A DNA stretch of 64,000 bases from Shouchella xiaoxiensis (GTDB lineage: Bacteria > Bacillota > Bacilli > Bacillales > Bacillaceae_D). Location: NCBI RefSeq assembly GCF_016907895.1, contig NZ_JAFBCV010000004.1, forward strand, positions 1 to 64,000, written 5' to 3'. Position 1 is the stretch's first letter; the number at the start of each line of letters is the position of its first letter. The position numbers and the translations under genes were made by a program. Below the pieces are notes generated by a model. It saw only the letters and a program-made list of their open reading frames with translations, was not told the origin of the DNA and searched no databases. Below are positions 37,604-46,839 of the stretch, piece after piece.

Positions 37604-38020
37604 ATGTCCAATTATGAAGAAGGAAGCATTATTGAAGGAAAAGTAACCGGAATTAAGCCTTTCGGTGCTTTCGTTGCTATCGATGAGAAAAAACAAGGCT
37701 TGGTACACATTTCTGAAGTCGCTCACGGCTATGTTAAAGACATTGCTGATGTATTAACAGTAGGAGATGAAGTAAAAGTAAAAGTGATGTCAGTTGATGA
37801 GTCGTCTGGAAAGATTTCTTTATCAATCCGTGCAACTCAAGAAGCACCTGCTCGTCCACAAAGCAAGCCACGTCCTACTGGTGGAGCTGGCGTTGGTCGT
37901 AAGCCGCAAGCACCTCAACAAAAGCAACAAGGCTTTAATACGCTTGAAGATAAGCTAAAAGAATGGTTAAAGCAATCGAATGAAATTCAAGCAGATTTAA
38001 ATAAGCGCGCGAAGAAGTAA
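37604..38020 (+). CDS. yugI: S1-domain RNA-binding protein YugI (general stress protein 13)
   Basis: A 138-residue protein: an N-terminal S1 domain (about residues 6-76, IIEGKVTGIKPFGAFVAI...GLVHISEVAHGYVKDI), a basic Pro/Gln/Arg-rich linker, and a helical tail EDKLKEWLKQSNEIQADLNKRAKK. Homologues bind ribosomes or RNA. GGAGTTGTGATGA ribosome site. A strong terminator follows. Confidence 0.9.
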   Translation: MSNYEEGSIIEGKVTGIKPFGAFVAIDEKKQGLVHISEVAHGYVKDIADVLTVGDEVKVKVMSVDESSGKISLSIRATQEAPARPQSKPRPTGGAGVGRKPQAPQQKQQGFNTLEDKLKEWLKQSNEIQADLNKRAKK

Positions 38021-38022
38021 AT

Positions 38023-38056
38023 AAAAAAGCAGCTAGTGTTGACTAGCTGCTTTTTT
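38023..38056. terminator. Bidirectional terminator yugI/yuzA
   Basis: Stem AAAAAAGCAGCTAGT with its complement around GTTG, then T-run. Confidence 0.85.
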
Positions 38057-38057
38057 G

Positions 38058-38291
38058 TTATCGTTGAGGTTCAACCTCATGATCTCTACCTAATTCTTCT
38101 TTTGGTTTTAACAAAATTGAAATGGCGTATAAGCCTGCTAATCCTACTAGTGCATAAATAAGGCGAGACATAGCAGCAGCTTGGCCGTTAAAGATAAATG
38201 CTACTAAATCAAATCGGAAAAAGCCAATAAGACCCCAGTTAATTGCTCCGATAATTGCAAGTACTAATGCTGTTTTTTGAATCCCACTCAT
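38058..38291 (-). CDS. yuzA: DUF378 membrane protein YuzA
   Basis: A 77-residue membrane protein with two helices; the first carries the DUF378 motif LAIIGAINWGLIGFFRFDLVAFIF. The start at 38291 follows GGAGGTGAAACAA. Function unknown. Its place next to yugI matches B. subtilis. Confidence 0.82.
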   Translation of the reverse strand: MSGIQKTALVLAIIGAINWGLIGFFRFDLVAFIFNGQAAAMSRLIYALVGLAGLYAISILLKPKEELGRDHEVEPQR

Positions 38292-38472
38292 TTGTTTCAC
38301 CTCCATCTTCTTTGTGCACATAGATTTATGTGCTATGTATAGGGTGGAGTTTGATGAGCTTGATTATGCACAAATGGGCTTGGCAATTAACGGTCATGAA
38401 TGAGCGGTGTTTTTGCTTTCTATATTAAAAACAGCTACGATTGAAAAGATAAACAAAAAGGAGGCTCCTTCT

Positions 38473-39636
38473 ATGGACGCTTTTACATTTTACAATCCAA
38501 CAAAATTAATATTTGGTCAAGAAAAAACAAAGGAACTGGCCGATGAGCTAGTTGTTTATGACAGAAAAGTTCTGCTCGTGTACGGTGGGGGCAGCATTAA
38601 AAAGAATGGTCTTTATGACACGGTTATGGAACAGTTGGAATATGCAGGGTGTTCCGTTGTTGAACTCGCAGGAGTTGAGCCGAATCCGCGTTTAACAACT
38701 GTACAAAAAGGAATTGACCTTTGCCGAGAACATAATATTGGTTTTATCCTTGCAGTTGGTGGAGGCAGTGTCATTGATGCGACGAAGGCAATTGCCGTTG
38801 GCGCACGTTTTGACGGTGATATATGGGATGTCATTATGAAAAAAGTGCTACCAGATGACGCACTGCCTTTCGGAACGATCTTAACCTTAGCTGCAACAGG
38901 TTCAGAAATGAATTCAGGGTCCGTTATTACAAACTGGGAAACGCATCATAAAGTAGGATGGGGATCAATCTTTAGTTTTCCAAACTTCTCAATTCTTGAT
39001 CCAATCAACACCGTTTCAGTACCACAAGACCAAACGGTTTACGGTATTGTTGACATGATGACACATGTTCTGGAAGCCTACTTCCACCCTGCTGAAAACA
39101 CACCTCTACAAGATCGCATTTGTGAATCAATTCTACAAACGGTAATGGAATGTGGACCTGAATTGATTAATGATCTAGAAGATATTAACTTACGTGAAAC
39201 GATATTATATAGTGGAACAATGGCACTGAATGGGATTACACAAATGGGAGCCCGTGGTGATTGGGGTACGCATAATTTAGAACATGCCGTATCAGCAGTT
39301 TCAGATATACCTCATGCTGGTGGTTTAGCTATCCTATTTCCTCATTGGATGCGACATAGTGTGGATGTTAATCCAGAGCGAGGAGCTCAGCTTGCGCAAC
39401 GTGTATTTGGCGTAAGTCGTGAAGGAAAAGAAGATCGTGAAGTGGCACTTGAAGGAATTGAAAAACTGTCCTCTTTCTGGACAAGCATTGGCGCACCATC
39501 AAAGCTTTCTGATTACAGTATTGATGAAACGCAAATTGATCAGATTGCAGATATTGCAACGGAAAATGGCGTATTTGGGAACTACCATAAAATAGGTAGA
39601 CCTGAAGTGATGGAAATTCTAACACAAGCGTTGTAA
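38473..39636 (+). CDS. Iron-containing alcohol dehydrogenase, YugJ/YugK (BdhA)-type
   Basis: A 387-residue NAD(P)H-dependent, group III iron alcohol dehydrogenase similar to butanol dehydrogenases. It has the NAD motif [13 protein letters not shown] and metal ligands in [12 protein letters not shown] and [21 protein letters not shown]. Probably reduces aldehydes. The ATG at 38473 follows AAAGGAGG. A single gene here, whereas B. subtilis has two copies (yugJ, yugK). Confidence 0.9.
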   Translation: MDAFTFYNPTKLIFGQEKTKELADELVVYDRKVLLVYGGGSIKKNGLYDTVMEQLEYAGCSVVELAGVEPNPRLTTVQKGIDLCREHNIGFILAVGGGSVIDATKAIAVGARFDGDIWDVIMKKVLPDDALPFGTILTLAATGSEMNSGSVITNWETHHKVGWGSIFSFPNFSILDPINTVSVPQDQTVYGIVDMMTHVLEAYFHPAENTPLQDRICESILQTVMECGPELINDLEDINLRETILYSGTMALNGITQMGARGDWGTHNLEHAVSAVSDIPHAGGLAILFPHWMRHSVDVNPERGAQLAQRVFGVSREGKEDREVALEGIEKLSSFWTSIGAPSKLSDYSIDETQIDQIADIATENGVFGNYHKIGRPEVMEILTQAL

Positions 39637-39647
39637 AAAAGAGAATG

Positions 39648-39675
39648 AAAAGTGGCCAAATCGGCCACTTTTTTT
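39648..39675 (+). terminator. Terminator of the alcohol dehydrogenase gene
   Basis: Stem AAAGTGGCC with GGCCACTTT, loop AAATC, then seven T. Confidence 0.85.
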
Positions 39676-39751
39676 GACTTGTTTTCTTTAATTCTTCATT
39701 CTGTAACAAGCTTTTTCCGTGTATAATGAACGGGAAGGAGAGTGAACGATT

Positions 39752-40858
39752 TTGGCAAAAACACGTGTAGGAATAATATTCGGCGGTAAATCAGCTGAGC
39801 ATGAAGTATCGCTTCAATCAGCAAAAAATATCGTTGATGCAATTGATAAAGAACGATTTGAGGTCACGTTGATTGGAATTGACAAACAAGGTCAATGGCA
39901 TTTAAACCAAGCTTCAAACTTTCTCTTACATGCAAACAATCCAGCATTAATTGAATTAAATAAATCGAATCAAGGGATTTCTCTAGTACCTGGTAAAGAA
40001 GTAAATCAATTTGTCCCAATAAGTGCAGAAAGTTCATTAGGACAGCTCGATGTTATTTTTCCTATTGTTCATGGGACTCTGGGAGAAGATGGCTCACTGC
40101 AAGGGATGATGCGCCTGGCAAACCTTCCATTTGTAGGTTCAAATGTTCTTGGTTCGGCAGTTAGTATGGATAAAGACATCGCTAAAAAACTTCTAAAAGC
40201 AGAAGGGTTAAATGTAGCCAGTGGTGTTAGCTATACACGTGCTCAAAAGAAAACCATTGATTTCGAACAAATTACTGAAAAATTAGGGTTGCCATTATTC
40301 ATTAAACCGGCAAACCAAGGATCATCTGTTGGGGTAAGCAAAGCAACAGATGAAAAAGAGTTCGAAGAAGCAGTGGTAGAAGCGTTTCACTACGATCATA
40401 AAATCTTAATTGAAGCAGCTGTTCAAGGGAGAGAAATTGAGTGTGCCGTGCTTGGAAACGATGAACCAAAAGCAAGTACATGTGGCGAAATATTGCCTCA
40501 GGATGGTTTCTACTCATATGATGCGAAATATATTAGTGAAGACGGGGCTAAATTAGCCATTCCAGCAGATCTATCAGAAGAGATAAACATTGAAGTACAA
40601 GAGATCGCAAAAAAAGCATTTAAAGCGCTAAACTGTGAAGGTTTAGCCAGAGTAGATGTTTTTGTAACGACTGCCGGTGAGATTATCATTAATGAAGTGA
40701 ATACACTTCCAGGCTTTACGCAGATTAGCATGTATCCTAAGCTATGGGAAGCAAGTGGTGTAACGTACCAAGAATTAATAACGACACTAATTGAATTAGC
40801 AATTAAACGTCATGAACGTGATAAAGAATTAAAAAGCTCTGTTTTTGACCGCGATTAA
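39752..40858 (+). CDS. ddl: D-alanine--D-alanine ligase
   Basis: Makes D-Ala-D-Ala for peptidoglycan. It has 368 residues with the ATP-grasp core: GGKSAEHEVS near the N-terminus, KPANQGSSVGVSK, the metal-binding NEVNTLPGFT. The start is a TTG after GGAAGGAGAGTG. In B. subtilis ddl lies elsewhere; here it is next to pgi. It ends into a hairpin that overlaps the pgi leader. Confidence 0.95.
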   Translation: MAKTRVGIIFGGKSAEHEVSLQSAKNIVDAIDKERFEVTLIGIDKQGQWHLNQASNFLLHANNPALIELNKSNQGISLVPGKEVNQFVPISAESSLGQLDVIFPIVHGTLGEDGSLQGMMRLANLPFVGSNVLGSAVSMDKDIAKKLLKAEGLNVASGVSYTRAQKKTIDFEQITEKLGLPLFIKPANQGSSVGVSKATDEKEFEEAVVEAFHYDHKILIEAAVQGREIECAVLGNDEPKASTCGEILPQDGFYSYDAKYISEDGAKLAIPADLSEEINIEVQEIAKKAFKALNCEGLARVDVFVTTAGEIIINEVNTLPGFTQISMYPKLWEASGVTYQELITTLIELAIKRHERDKELKSSVFDRD

Positions 40859-40859
40859 C

Positions 40860-40922
40860 TTGTGTTTTGAGCCTCTGTTCGGTACATTTAATACGTACCG
40901 ATTTTAAGGAGGCTCTTTTTTT
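40860..40922 (+). promoter_or_regulatory. ddl terminator hairpin overlapping the pgi promoter and Shine-Dalgarno
   Basis: GAGCCTC (40869-40875) pairs with GAGGCTC (40909-40915), enclosing GGTAC/GTACC (40881-40885, 40895-40899), followed by seven T and then the pgi ATG. The 3' arm contains the pgi ribosome site AAGGAGG (40906-40912). A candidate promoter TTGTGT (40860), 17 bp, TACATT (40883) would start pgi transcripts downstream of the 5' arm. Confidence 0.55.
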
Positions 40923-42269
40923 ATGACACAGATACAATTTGATTATAGTAAAGCTCTTTCTTTCTTTGGAGAGCATGAGGTTTCATATCTACAGGATCAG
41001 ATAACGGTAGCGCATGATTCCCTTCATAATAAAACTGGAGCAGGCAGCGAATATTTAGGCTGGATTGACCTTCCAGTAGAATACGATAAAGCAGAATTTG
41101 ATCGTATAAAAAAAGCCGCAGAGAAAATAAGAAACGATTCAGATGTCTTACTTGTAGCAGGGATAGGTGGATCCTATTTAGGTGCTCGAGCGGCAATTGA
41201 AGCGTTAAACCATTCTTTCTTTAATGATTTGCCTAAGGAAAAAAGAAATGCGCCACAAGTTCTTTTTGTTGGTCAGAATATAAGCTCTACGTATATTCGG
41301 GATGTAATGGACCTTCTAGAAGGTAAAGATGTTTCCATTAACGTTATCTCCAAATCAGGAACCACAACGGAACCAGCAATTGCTTTCCGCGTTTTTCGTG
41401 ATTTCCTTGAAAAGAAATACGGTAAGGAAGAAGCGCGCAAGCGGATTTACGCCACAACGGATAAAGCACGCGGAGCATTAAAAACATTAGCTAATGAAGA
41501 AGGATATGAGTCTTTCATTATTCCAGATGATGTAGGGGGACGTTTTTCTGTGTTAACAGCAGTTGGACTGCTTCCAATTGCCGTAAGTGGATTAAATATT
41601 GATGAGATGATGGACGGTGCTGCAGACGCTCGTCTTGCCTTCTCAAACCCTGATTTAAAGGAAAATGCTGCTTATCAATACGCGGCAGTTCGTAATGTTC
41701 TTTATAACAAAGGGAAAACGATTGAGTTAATGGTGAATTATGAGCCGAAACTTCATTACGTGTCCGAGTGGTGGAAGCAGCTGTTTGGAGAAAGTGAAGG
41801 TAAAGACCAAAAAGGAATTTATCCTGCATCGGTAGACTTTTCAACTGATTTACATTCAATGGGTCAATATGTTCAAGATGGACGACGTGATTTGTTTGAA
41901 ACGGTTTTACACGTTGAAGAAGTAGAGAAGCAAGTGACGCTGGAAAAAGCGGAAAGTGACCTTGATGGATTAAATTACCTTGCAGGAGAAACGATGGACT
42001 TTGTAAACAAGCAGGCGTTTAAAGGGACAATGCTTGCTCATACAGATGGTGGTGTACCGAACCTTATCGTTTCTGTTCCTAAATTAAGTGCATACCATTT
42101 CGGTTATCTTGTTTACTTTTTTGAGAAAGCCGTTGCGATTAGCGGTTACCTTCTCGGGGTAAACCCGTTTGATCAGCCTGGTGTGGAAGCATACAAAACA
42201 AATATGTTTGCGTTACTTAGTAAACCTGGATTTGAAGAAGAGAAAGAAAAGCTAGAAAAACGACTGTAA
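40923..42269 (+). CDS. pgi: Glucose-6-phosphate isomerase
   Basis: Interconverts glucose-6-phosphate and fructose-6-phosphate. It has 448 residues, the usual Gram-positive length, with the sugar-phosphate SIS motif [29 protein letters not shown], and catalytic [24 protein letters not shown]. The ribosome site is embedded in a hairpin arm (see the preceding regulatory entry). Confidence 0.96.
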   Translation: MTQIQFDYSKALSFFGEHEVSYLQDQITVAHDSLHNKTGAGSEYLGWIDLPVEYDKAEFDRIKKAAEKIRNDSDVLLVAGIGGSYLGARAAIEALNHSFFNDLPKEKRNAPQVLFVGQNISSTYIRDVMDLLEGKDVSINVISKSGTTTEPAIAFRVFRDFLEKKYGKEEARKRIYATTDKARGALKTLANEEGYESFIIPDDVGGRFSVLTAVGLLPIAVSGLNIDEMMDGAADARLAFSNPDLKENAAYQYAAVRNVLYNKGKTIELMVNYEPKLHYVSEWWKQLFGESEGKDQKGIYPASVDFSTDLHSMGQYVQDGRRDLFETVLHVEEVEKQVTLEKAESDLDGLNYLAGETMDFVNKQAFKGTMLAHTDGGVPNLIVSVPKLSAYHFGYLVYFFEKAVAISGYLLGVNPFDQPGVEAYKTNMFALLSKPGFEEEKEKLEKRL

Positions 42270-42278
42270 TTTAGTTGA

Positions 42279-42306
42279 AGCGCGGGCATTTAGCTCGTGC
42301 TTTTTT
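42279..42306 (+). terminator. Terminator of pgi
   Basis: Stem AGCGCGGGC with GCTCGTGCT (two G-T pairs), loop ATTTA, then six T. Confidence 0.7.
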
Positions 42307-42359
42307 ATGTATAAGTTTTAAATGTGCTCACAAAATAACCTTATAAAGGGGTGTTATTT

Positions 42360-42776
42360 GTGATTGAATTGGAATCTTCAATAGAAGGGCTTACTGTTAA
42401 AGCAAGAGAATTAGAATCATTACTACAGCCGCTTGGCTATTCAATGGGTGGAAATTGGGAATACGATCACGGGTGTTATGACTATAAGATATCGGAAGAA
42501 GGTGGTTATACATTTTTACGGCTCCCATTTCGAGTTATTGAAGGAGAAATTGGAAGTCATGACGCAGTATTTGAGCTCAATAGGCCCTATTTGCTTCATC
42601 ATGTTTACCAAGATAAAAACGATGATGAACGAATAGGTGGATACATTCCAGCAGCAGTCGATGGTTTAATTAATCAATTCCAAAAACCAATTGATAAAGA
42701 CGCTGATGTTGACGAAAAGTATAAAGTTATTGGACAGAGCTTACTTAATGAGCTGGAACAAACGTTAAAAGGATAG
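42360..42776 (+). CDS. yugN: YugN-like protein
   Basis: A 138-residue protein of the YugN family, recognised by GGNWEYDHGCYDYKI and YLRLPF-like FLRLPFRVIEGEIG. The start is a GTG at 42360 after AAAGGGGTG. Function unknown. It follows pgi as in B. subtilis. Confidence 0.8.
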   Translation: MIELESSIEGLTVKARELESLLQPLGYSMGGNWEYDHGCYDYKISEEGGYTFLRLPFRVIEGEIGSHDAVFELNRPYLLHHVYQDKNDDERIGGYIPAAVDGLINQFQKPIDKDADVDEKYKVIGQSLLNELEQTLKG

Positions 42777-42832
42777 TTTCATCTTGCAGCCTTCCTTGCT
42801 TCTTGTTAAAGTGGAGTCTTGGAGGGGTGCTT

Positions 42833-42994
42833 ATGACGGAAGCAATCATATTAACTATAGCGGTATTTTTAGGATGGCTACTACTTGATTTTGTTAAGAC
42901 GAAAGCTGTTACAAAAGAGGTTTTTATTCAATCTGCATTTGTTGGCGTTGTGGCAGGTATAATTTGGTATTTTCTAGGATTGATTCTCTCTTAA
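42833..42994 (+). CDS. Small two-helix membrane protein
   Basis: A 53-residue membrane protein with two hydrophobic helices (residues 3-20 and 33-52) separated by a short charged loop. The ATG at 42833 follows TTGGAGGGG. Its 3' end overlaps the converging small gene by 21 nt. Function unknown. Confidence 0.6.
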   Translation: MTEAIILTIAVFLGWLLLDFVKTKAVTKEVFIQSAFVGVVAGIIWYFLGLILS

Positions 42995-43165
42995 TTGGTT
43001 TTTTCTTAGGACTTTATATGCTACAAACGCACAAAAGAAAACGCAAAGGCTACATAGTAATGTCAGCTTGATAAAAATGGTACCAAAGAGAATTAATGAG
43101 GCAATCATCATCGTGATTGCAGTGACAATTAATAAATAAAAAGATTCGACAACTGGATTCATCAT
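42974..43165 (-). CDS. Small membrane protein
   Basis: A 63-residue protein, or 62 if the second of two consecutive ATGs is used, with two hydrophobic helices (VVESFYLLIVTAITMMIASLILFGTIFI, then LTLLCSLCVFFCAFVAY) and a basic tail. AAGGAGGG precedes the start. Function unknown. It is the last chromosomal gene before the integrated element. Confidence 0.6.
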   Translation of the reverse strand: MMNPVVESFYLLIVTAITMMIASLILFGTIFIKLTLLCSLCVFFCAFVAYKVLRKNQLRENQS

Positions 43166-43261
43166 AATCCCTCCTTTTTCTTCTTCATTCCACATCTAAT
43201 GAAAAGAAAAACCTTTTATTTTGCGTAAAAGTATATTAAACTGAACGTATACATATTATGT

Positions 43262-43305
43262 TAGTCGGGGGCCTTAGCTCAGCTGGGAGAGCGCAACGCT
43301 GGCAG
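43262..43305 (+). repeat. attL: 44 bp direct repeat with orphaned 5' half of tRNA-Ala
   Basis: Identical over 44 bp to 59715-59758. It contains the tRNA-Ala acceptor 5' strand, D arm and anticodon stem/loop to base 38, then diverges into element DNA. It is a truncated tRNA remnant still preceded by the original chromosomal upstream region (TATTAT at 43254-43259). Confidence 0.92.
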
Positions 43306-43358
43306 GACGGTATTAGCCTCGGTACCCCAAACGTTAATAAATACGATAGCTTAGCGAA

Positions 43359-43436
43359 GACTTAAACGGTGACTTAGCCGTAGCGTCTCGCTCATATAAA
43401 CGATAATCTGAACGCCTTCTATCCGGTGACTTACCG
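43359..43436 (+). promoter_or_regulatory. Integrase arm-type sites, left end
   Basis: A tandem motif at 43359-43380 (GACTTAAACGG then TGACTTAGCCG) and a further copy GGTGACTTACCG at 43425-43436. The same tandem motif recurs at the right end (59677-59697), the expected pattern for the arm-binding sites of the integrase N-terminal domain. The third copy abuts the integrase start, so integrase may also repress its own gene. Confidence 0.6.
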
Positions 43437-44513
43437 ATGATAGGGGGCGTTTTTGCGTTGCAATCAGTTAACGCGGATAAACGAAAGGGACGTACGAAGA
43501 AGAACGTCCGATCTGGCGTCATAGCGCGGAAGACAACTACGAACCTAATCGATGTATTTGAGCGATTTATACACGCGAAGAAAGCCGCCGGACGTGCGCA
43601 AGGGACTTTAGAGTCGTATAAGAGCCGTCTAAGCATCGTTCGCTCTTATGAAGCGGTAACAGGCGAGAAAATGGACATGCAGAAGCTTACAGCCGAAGAT
43701 TTCCAAGATTTTATTGTTTACATGCTAGAGGATCATATTAAATTTGATAAACACCGATTCAAGAAGAAAGAGCATCAAACGTTGGGACTTTCTCCGCGGA
43801 CAGCTAATGACGTCATTAAGAATCTGCGGCAGGTTTACGCCTATGCAATGGACTACGAGCTTATTGACAGTTCCCCACTTGATAAGGTCGACGCGGTTAA
43901 ATACACAGAAAAGCGAATTGAAATAATGTCGCCGGATGAGGTTAGGCATTTCTTTTCTTCGCTTGACCAGCGGAACTTTTCGGAGTTTAGAGATTACGTT
44001 CTATCGACGTTTCTGCTCGATTCAATGTGTCGCATTAATGAGGCGGTGAACCTTCGCGAGCAAGACTTTGATTTTTCGCAGAACTTCGTTAGGATAAGCG
44101 CGGAGTTTGCTAAGAATCGGAAGTCTCGCGTTGTTCCGTTTCAGAGACGTACTGGCAAGATGCTGCGCGAGTTGATCGAAGAGAATCGAGAATTTAATAC
44201 GGAATATGTATTCGTGGCGAATTACGGTGAGCGCTTAACAACGAACCATTTTCGGACTCAGTTAAGACGTTACGCGGAAAAAGCAGGCATGAAGCGGTAT
44301 TTTTATCCTCACTTATTTAGGCACACGGGAGCGACTTGGTACTTAGAGGCAGAAGGGGATATAAGAAGACTACAGATGATATTAGGACATGCGGATTTAA
44401 GAATGACCGAAAGATACACACATTTAACTGGAAGAAGCATCGCGAAGTCTCATGAAAGACATTCGCCAATGAATCAAGTAATAGGAAAAATGAACAAGCC
44501 AAGAAAAAGATAA
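43437..44513 (+). CDS. int: Tyrosine-recombinase integrase
   Basis: A 358-residue phage-type integrase. N-terminal basic arm-binding region, SAM-like core-binding domain (about 35-150, FERFIHAKKAAGRAQGTLESYKSRL), then the catalytic domain with Arg in LDSMCRINEAVNL, H-x-x-R in PHLFRHTGATWYL, GHADLRMTERYTHL carrying the second His and nucleophile Tyr. The ATG at 43437 has no clear ribosome site; TTG at 43458 with GGGGG upstream is an alternative. It adjoins attL and is transcribed inward. Confidence 0.95.
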   Translation: MIGGVFALQSVNADKRKGRTKKNVRSGVIARKTTTNLIDVFERFIHAKKAAGRAQGTLESYKSRLSIVRSYEAVTGEKMDMQKLTAEDFQDFIVYMLEDHIKFDKHRFKKKEHQTLGLSPRTANDVIKNLRQVYAYAMDYELIDSSPLDKVDAVKYTEKRIEIMSPDEVRHFFSSLDQRNFSEFRDYVLSTFLLDSMCRINEAVNLREQDFDFSQNFVRISAEFAKNRKSRVVPFQRRTGKMLRELIEENREFNTEYVFVANYGERLTTNHFRTQLRRYAEKAGMKRYFYPHLFRHTGATWYLEAEGDIRRLQMILGHADLRMTERYTHLTGRSIAKSHERHSPMNQVIGKMNKPRKR

Positions 44514-44518
44514 TTAAA

Positions 44519-44596
44519 CAAAAAAAGAGGCGCACCCTTAATGCTAGTTGCTGGAACAACTGGCGGGCACACACTCTCTACTCTTTCTTTTATTGT
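44519..44596. terminator. Likely terminator after int
   Basis: A stem GCTAGTTG/CAACTGGC (one G-T pair) within an outer GCGCACCC/GGGCACAC-type pairing, flanked by an A-run (44519-44527) and a T-rich stretch (CTTTCTTTTATT). Possibly bidirectional. Confidence 0.45.
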
Positions 44597-44679
44597 ATCA
44601 ATTTTTCAAAAATAGGTCAATAGAAGTTTATTAAGTGATGCCATTTTTAAGTAAGCGCCCTCACTCGGAGGGGAAACGA

Positions 44680-45444
44680 ATGTACATTGATAAATTACGG
44701 CAATATGCAACCCACGCGGACGTAGCGACTCTAAACGGCACCATCTACGCAACTTTAGATGATCCAACGTTACCATTAAACGCGACGGACCACGCTCTTA
44801 TTCGTCTTCTCGGCGGTCATTCCTGCCGCGTGCCCGGTGTTAGTTGGCTACGGACGGACACAATGGCGGGTTTAATAGCGAAGTCGGAGCGGACGGTCAG
44901 ACGTTCACTCGCGCGGCTAGAAAAGTGCGGCGTCATCGATCGTCTTAAGGTCGGCAAGCTCGCGGTTGTCCGCTTTCTGTCCGCAGAAGTGTCCGCGCCG
45001 GAAATCGCTGAAAGTAGCGCTGCGGCGGGCGATGAACCGTCGTTTGAACCCGCCGAAGCAAATTTAAGCACCGAAGCACAAAAAAGAGTTAGTAAAGACG
45101 TAGCGCGCGAGGGGAATGCTATCGATTTGCCAGCCGAATTTGCGCCTGATTACGTTTCAGAGGCGGTCATAAAGACGTTAGCCCCGTTCTTTGGCGCGGA
45201 GAAGATAAGCAAGGTACATCAACGTATTCAGCTTGCCTATGAAAAAGCGAATCTACTGGCGCCGCTGCGGGAGTATGACGGGCTTGTTTGTCGAACGCTT
45301 AAGACGGTGGTGTTTGCGCTGAAAACGAAGCGGATCAAGGGCGATTTGTATGCGTACGTCTACGGGACATTCCGGCAGGTATTGACGGAGCAAAAAAGGC
45401 GAGAGGTGGCGGCAGATCAACCGTTTATGGATTGGTTACGTTAA
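44680..45444 (+). CDS. Winged-helix protein, possible replication initiator
   Basis: A 254-residue protein. About residues 35-100 form a winged HTH (WLRTDTMAGLIAKSERTVRRSLARLEKCGVIDRLKVGKLAVVRF), followed by an Ala/Glu-rich linker and a helical C-terminal domain (ISKVHQRIQLAYEKANLL...LYAYVYGTFRQVLTEQKRR). The arrangement resembles the HTH plus helical proteins that initiate or regulate replication in Bacillus plasmids and phages, without a recognised catalytic motif. The ATG at 44680 follows GGAGGGG. Function inferred only. Confidence 0.6.
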   Translation: MYIDKLRQYATHADVATLNGTIYATLDDPTLPLNATDHALIRLLGGHSCRVPGVSWLRTDTMAGLIAKSERTVRRSLARLEKCGVIDRLKVGKLAVVRFLSAEVSAPEIAESSAAAGDEPSFEPAEANLSTEAQKRVSKDVAREGNAIDLPAEFAPDYVSEAVIKTLAPFFGAEKISKVHQRIQLAYEKANLLAPLREYDGLVCRTLKTVVFALKTKRIKGDLYAYVYGTFRQVLTEQKRREVAADQPFMDWLR

Positions 45445-45546
45445 AGCGTCCTAGTTTCGTCCTTTTGCCGTCTGTAATCGTCTGTAAAATTTATGATAAT
45501 TTTGTATTATTTTATGTTAGGATAAAATCATAAGGGGGCTATATTC

Positions 45547-46245
45547 ATGCAAACTATTTTTGTAATTCTATTTATTTCCTTTTTTGTACTCTCTGTTCTT
45601 GCATACAAAAATCCTGAGAAATTTAAAGTCAGTAAAAAAGGAGCTATGCTACGTTTTGGCGTGCCCACCATTGTGTTATTCCTCGCGGTTGGTCTAACTG
45701 GTGGCGGTAATAGCGACGATCCGGCAGAGGCATCCGCGGAAAATGAAGTAGAGCCGGCGGTGGAAGAAGAGGAAGAGGACGAACCTGTAATAGAAGAAAC
45801 CGAAGAAGTCGACGAGCAAAAAGATATAGAAGAAGAACCTTTGACCCCTCTAGAAATCGCGACAAATACGGCTAATGACGTCCTTAAAGACGGTATGCTC
45901 GCAAATATCGAGGTCAATAATTACCCTGAGAACGATTCGAAAGTGGTTTTACTTACTATTAATGGTAGCGATAATCTAACAAAGAACATGATTTATAAGG
46001 GAATGCTGATTGATTCTGAAAAAATAGCTGAGGCATTTAAGAATAGCGAGATTGAAATACATGATCTTATGATGTCATGGCAGATGCCACTAGTTGATAC
46101 GTACGGAAATGAAGAAGACGGAGAGGTCTTGCGTATTAATCTATCCGGCGAAACGCTTGATATGTTAAATTTTGATAATTTCTTATATGATAACCTCCCA
46201 TCAGTTGCAGATACTTATTGGGAGCATCCTACATTCAGTAATTAA
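45547..46245 (+). CDS. Membrane-anchored acidic protein of unknown function
   Basis: A 232-residue protein with two N-terminal hydrophobic helices (residues 2-20 and about 38-52), a very acidic linker (about 58-98, mostly Glu/Asp) and a soluble C-terminal domain of about 130 residues containing VLLTINGSDNLTKNMIYKGML. AAGGGGGC precedes the ATG, and TTATGATA/TATTAT-like promoter sequence lies upstream. It may act at the cell surface (for example exclusion or sensing), but nothing in the sequence proves it. Confidence 0.6.
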   Translation: MQTIFVILFISFFVLSVLAYKNPEKFKVSKKGAMLRFGVPTIVLFLAVGLTGGGNSDDPAEASAENEVEPAVEEEEEDEPVIEETEEVDEQKDIEEEPLTPLEIATNTANDVLKDGMLANIEVNNYPENDSKVVLLTINGSDNLTKNMIYKGMLIDSEKIAEAFKNSEIEIHDLMMSWQMPLVDTYGNEEDGEVLRINLSGETLDMLNFDNFLYDNLPSVADTYWEHPTFSN

Positions 46246-46249
46246 AAAG

Positions 46250-46272
46250 AGCCTCGCGATTGCGGGGCTTTA
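46250..46272. terminator. Hairpin between converging genes
   Basis: Stem AGCCTCGC with GCGGGGCT (one G-T pair), loop GATT, then TTTAG. Confidence 0.6.
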
Positions 46273-46273
46273 G

Positions 46274-46432
46274 CTATGTATTCTTTTCTCTTTCTCTTAC
46301 ATAGTCCTGTAATACCTTAATGACTAGGTTATTTAAGCTGCGATTATCCTCTTTAGCCATCTTGGTAAGCTTATTTTTTAGGTCTATGTCAAACGTGATG
46401 TTAGTTCTTGCTTTATCAGGACCAATTGCCAA
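46274..46432 (-). CDS. Ribbon-helix-helix (Arc/CopG-like) DNA-binding protein
   Basis: A 52-residue protein: beta strand KARTNITFDID, then two helices (LKNKLTKMAKEDNRSLNNLVIKVLQDYVRERE), the ribbon-helix-helix plan. The start is a TTG at 46432, 8 nt after GGGAGG; the longer open frame upstream runs through non-protein-like residues. It is the only leftward gene in this part of the element, so it probably represses the divergent operon beginning at 46552. Confidence 0.7.
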   Translation of the reverse strand: MAIGPDKARTNITFDIDLKNKLTKMAKEDNRSLNNLVIKVLQDYVREREKNT

Positions 46433-46551
46433 CAAAAACACCTCCCAAAATAAATATATCATAAAATTTAAATTTAGTGTAGACAAAGTGATACCACCAT
46501 GGTATCTTAATATCAACAAGAAAATACAACTTTCACTAAGGAGTGTTAAAA

Positions 46552-46839
46552 ATGGCAGTTTTATCACTAGGACCAAAACCGGCACCAATTCCGTTTGACG
46601 AGTACGAGATCGTATCTTTCGAGGATGGTTCGCCATCAATCGTAATCGCTACATACGAAATAACAGACGTAATCAGCGTCAAGGTTTACGACGACGAAGA
46701 TGCGGAGCTTTGCTTCGGACCTCATACGGTGCCCTTCGCATGGACGCCGCAGATGCGGGCGGTAATCGACGATATTGACGCTTACGAGGCGATTGAGCTA
46801 CTTTCGATCCTCGCGGTCGATGCGGAGCCAACGTCGTGA
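46552..46839 (+). CDS. Small acidic protein, unknown
   Basis: A 95-residue acidic protein with a beta-rich pattern (DEYEIVSFEDGSPSIVIATYEITDVISVKVYDDEDAELCFG) and an acidic helical tail. AAGGAGTG precedes the ATG. It starts an operon of at least five genes; the stop overlaps the next GTG. No family recognised. Confidence 0.6.
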   Translation: MAVLSLGPKPAPIPFDEYEIVSFEDGSPSIVIATYEITDVISVKVYDDEDAELCFGPHTVPFAWTPQMRAVIDDIDAYEAIELLSILAVDAEPTS

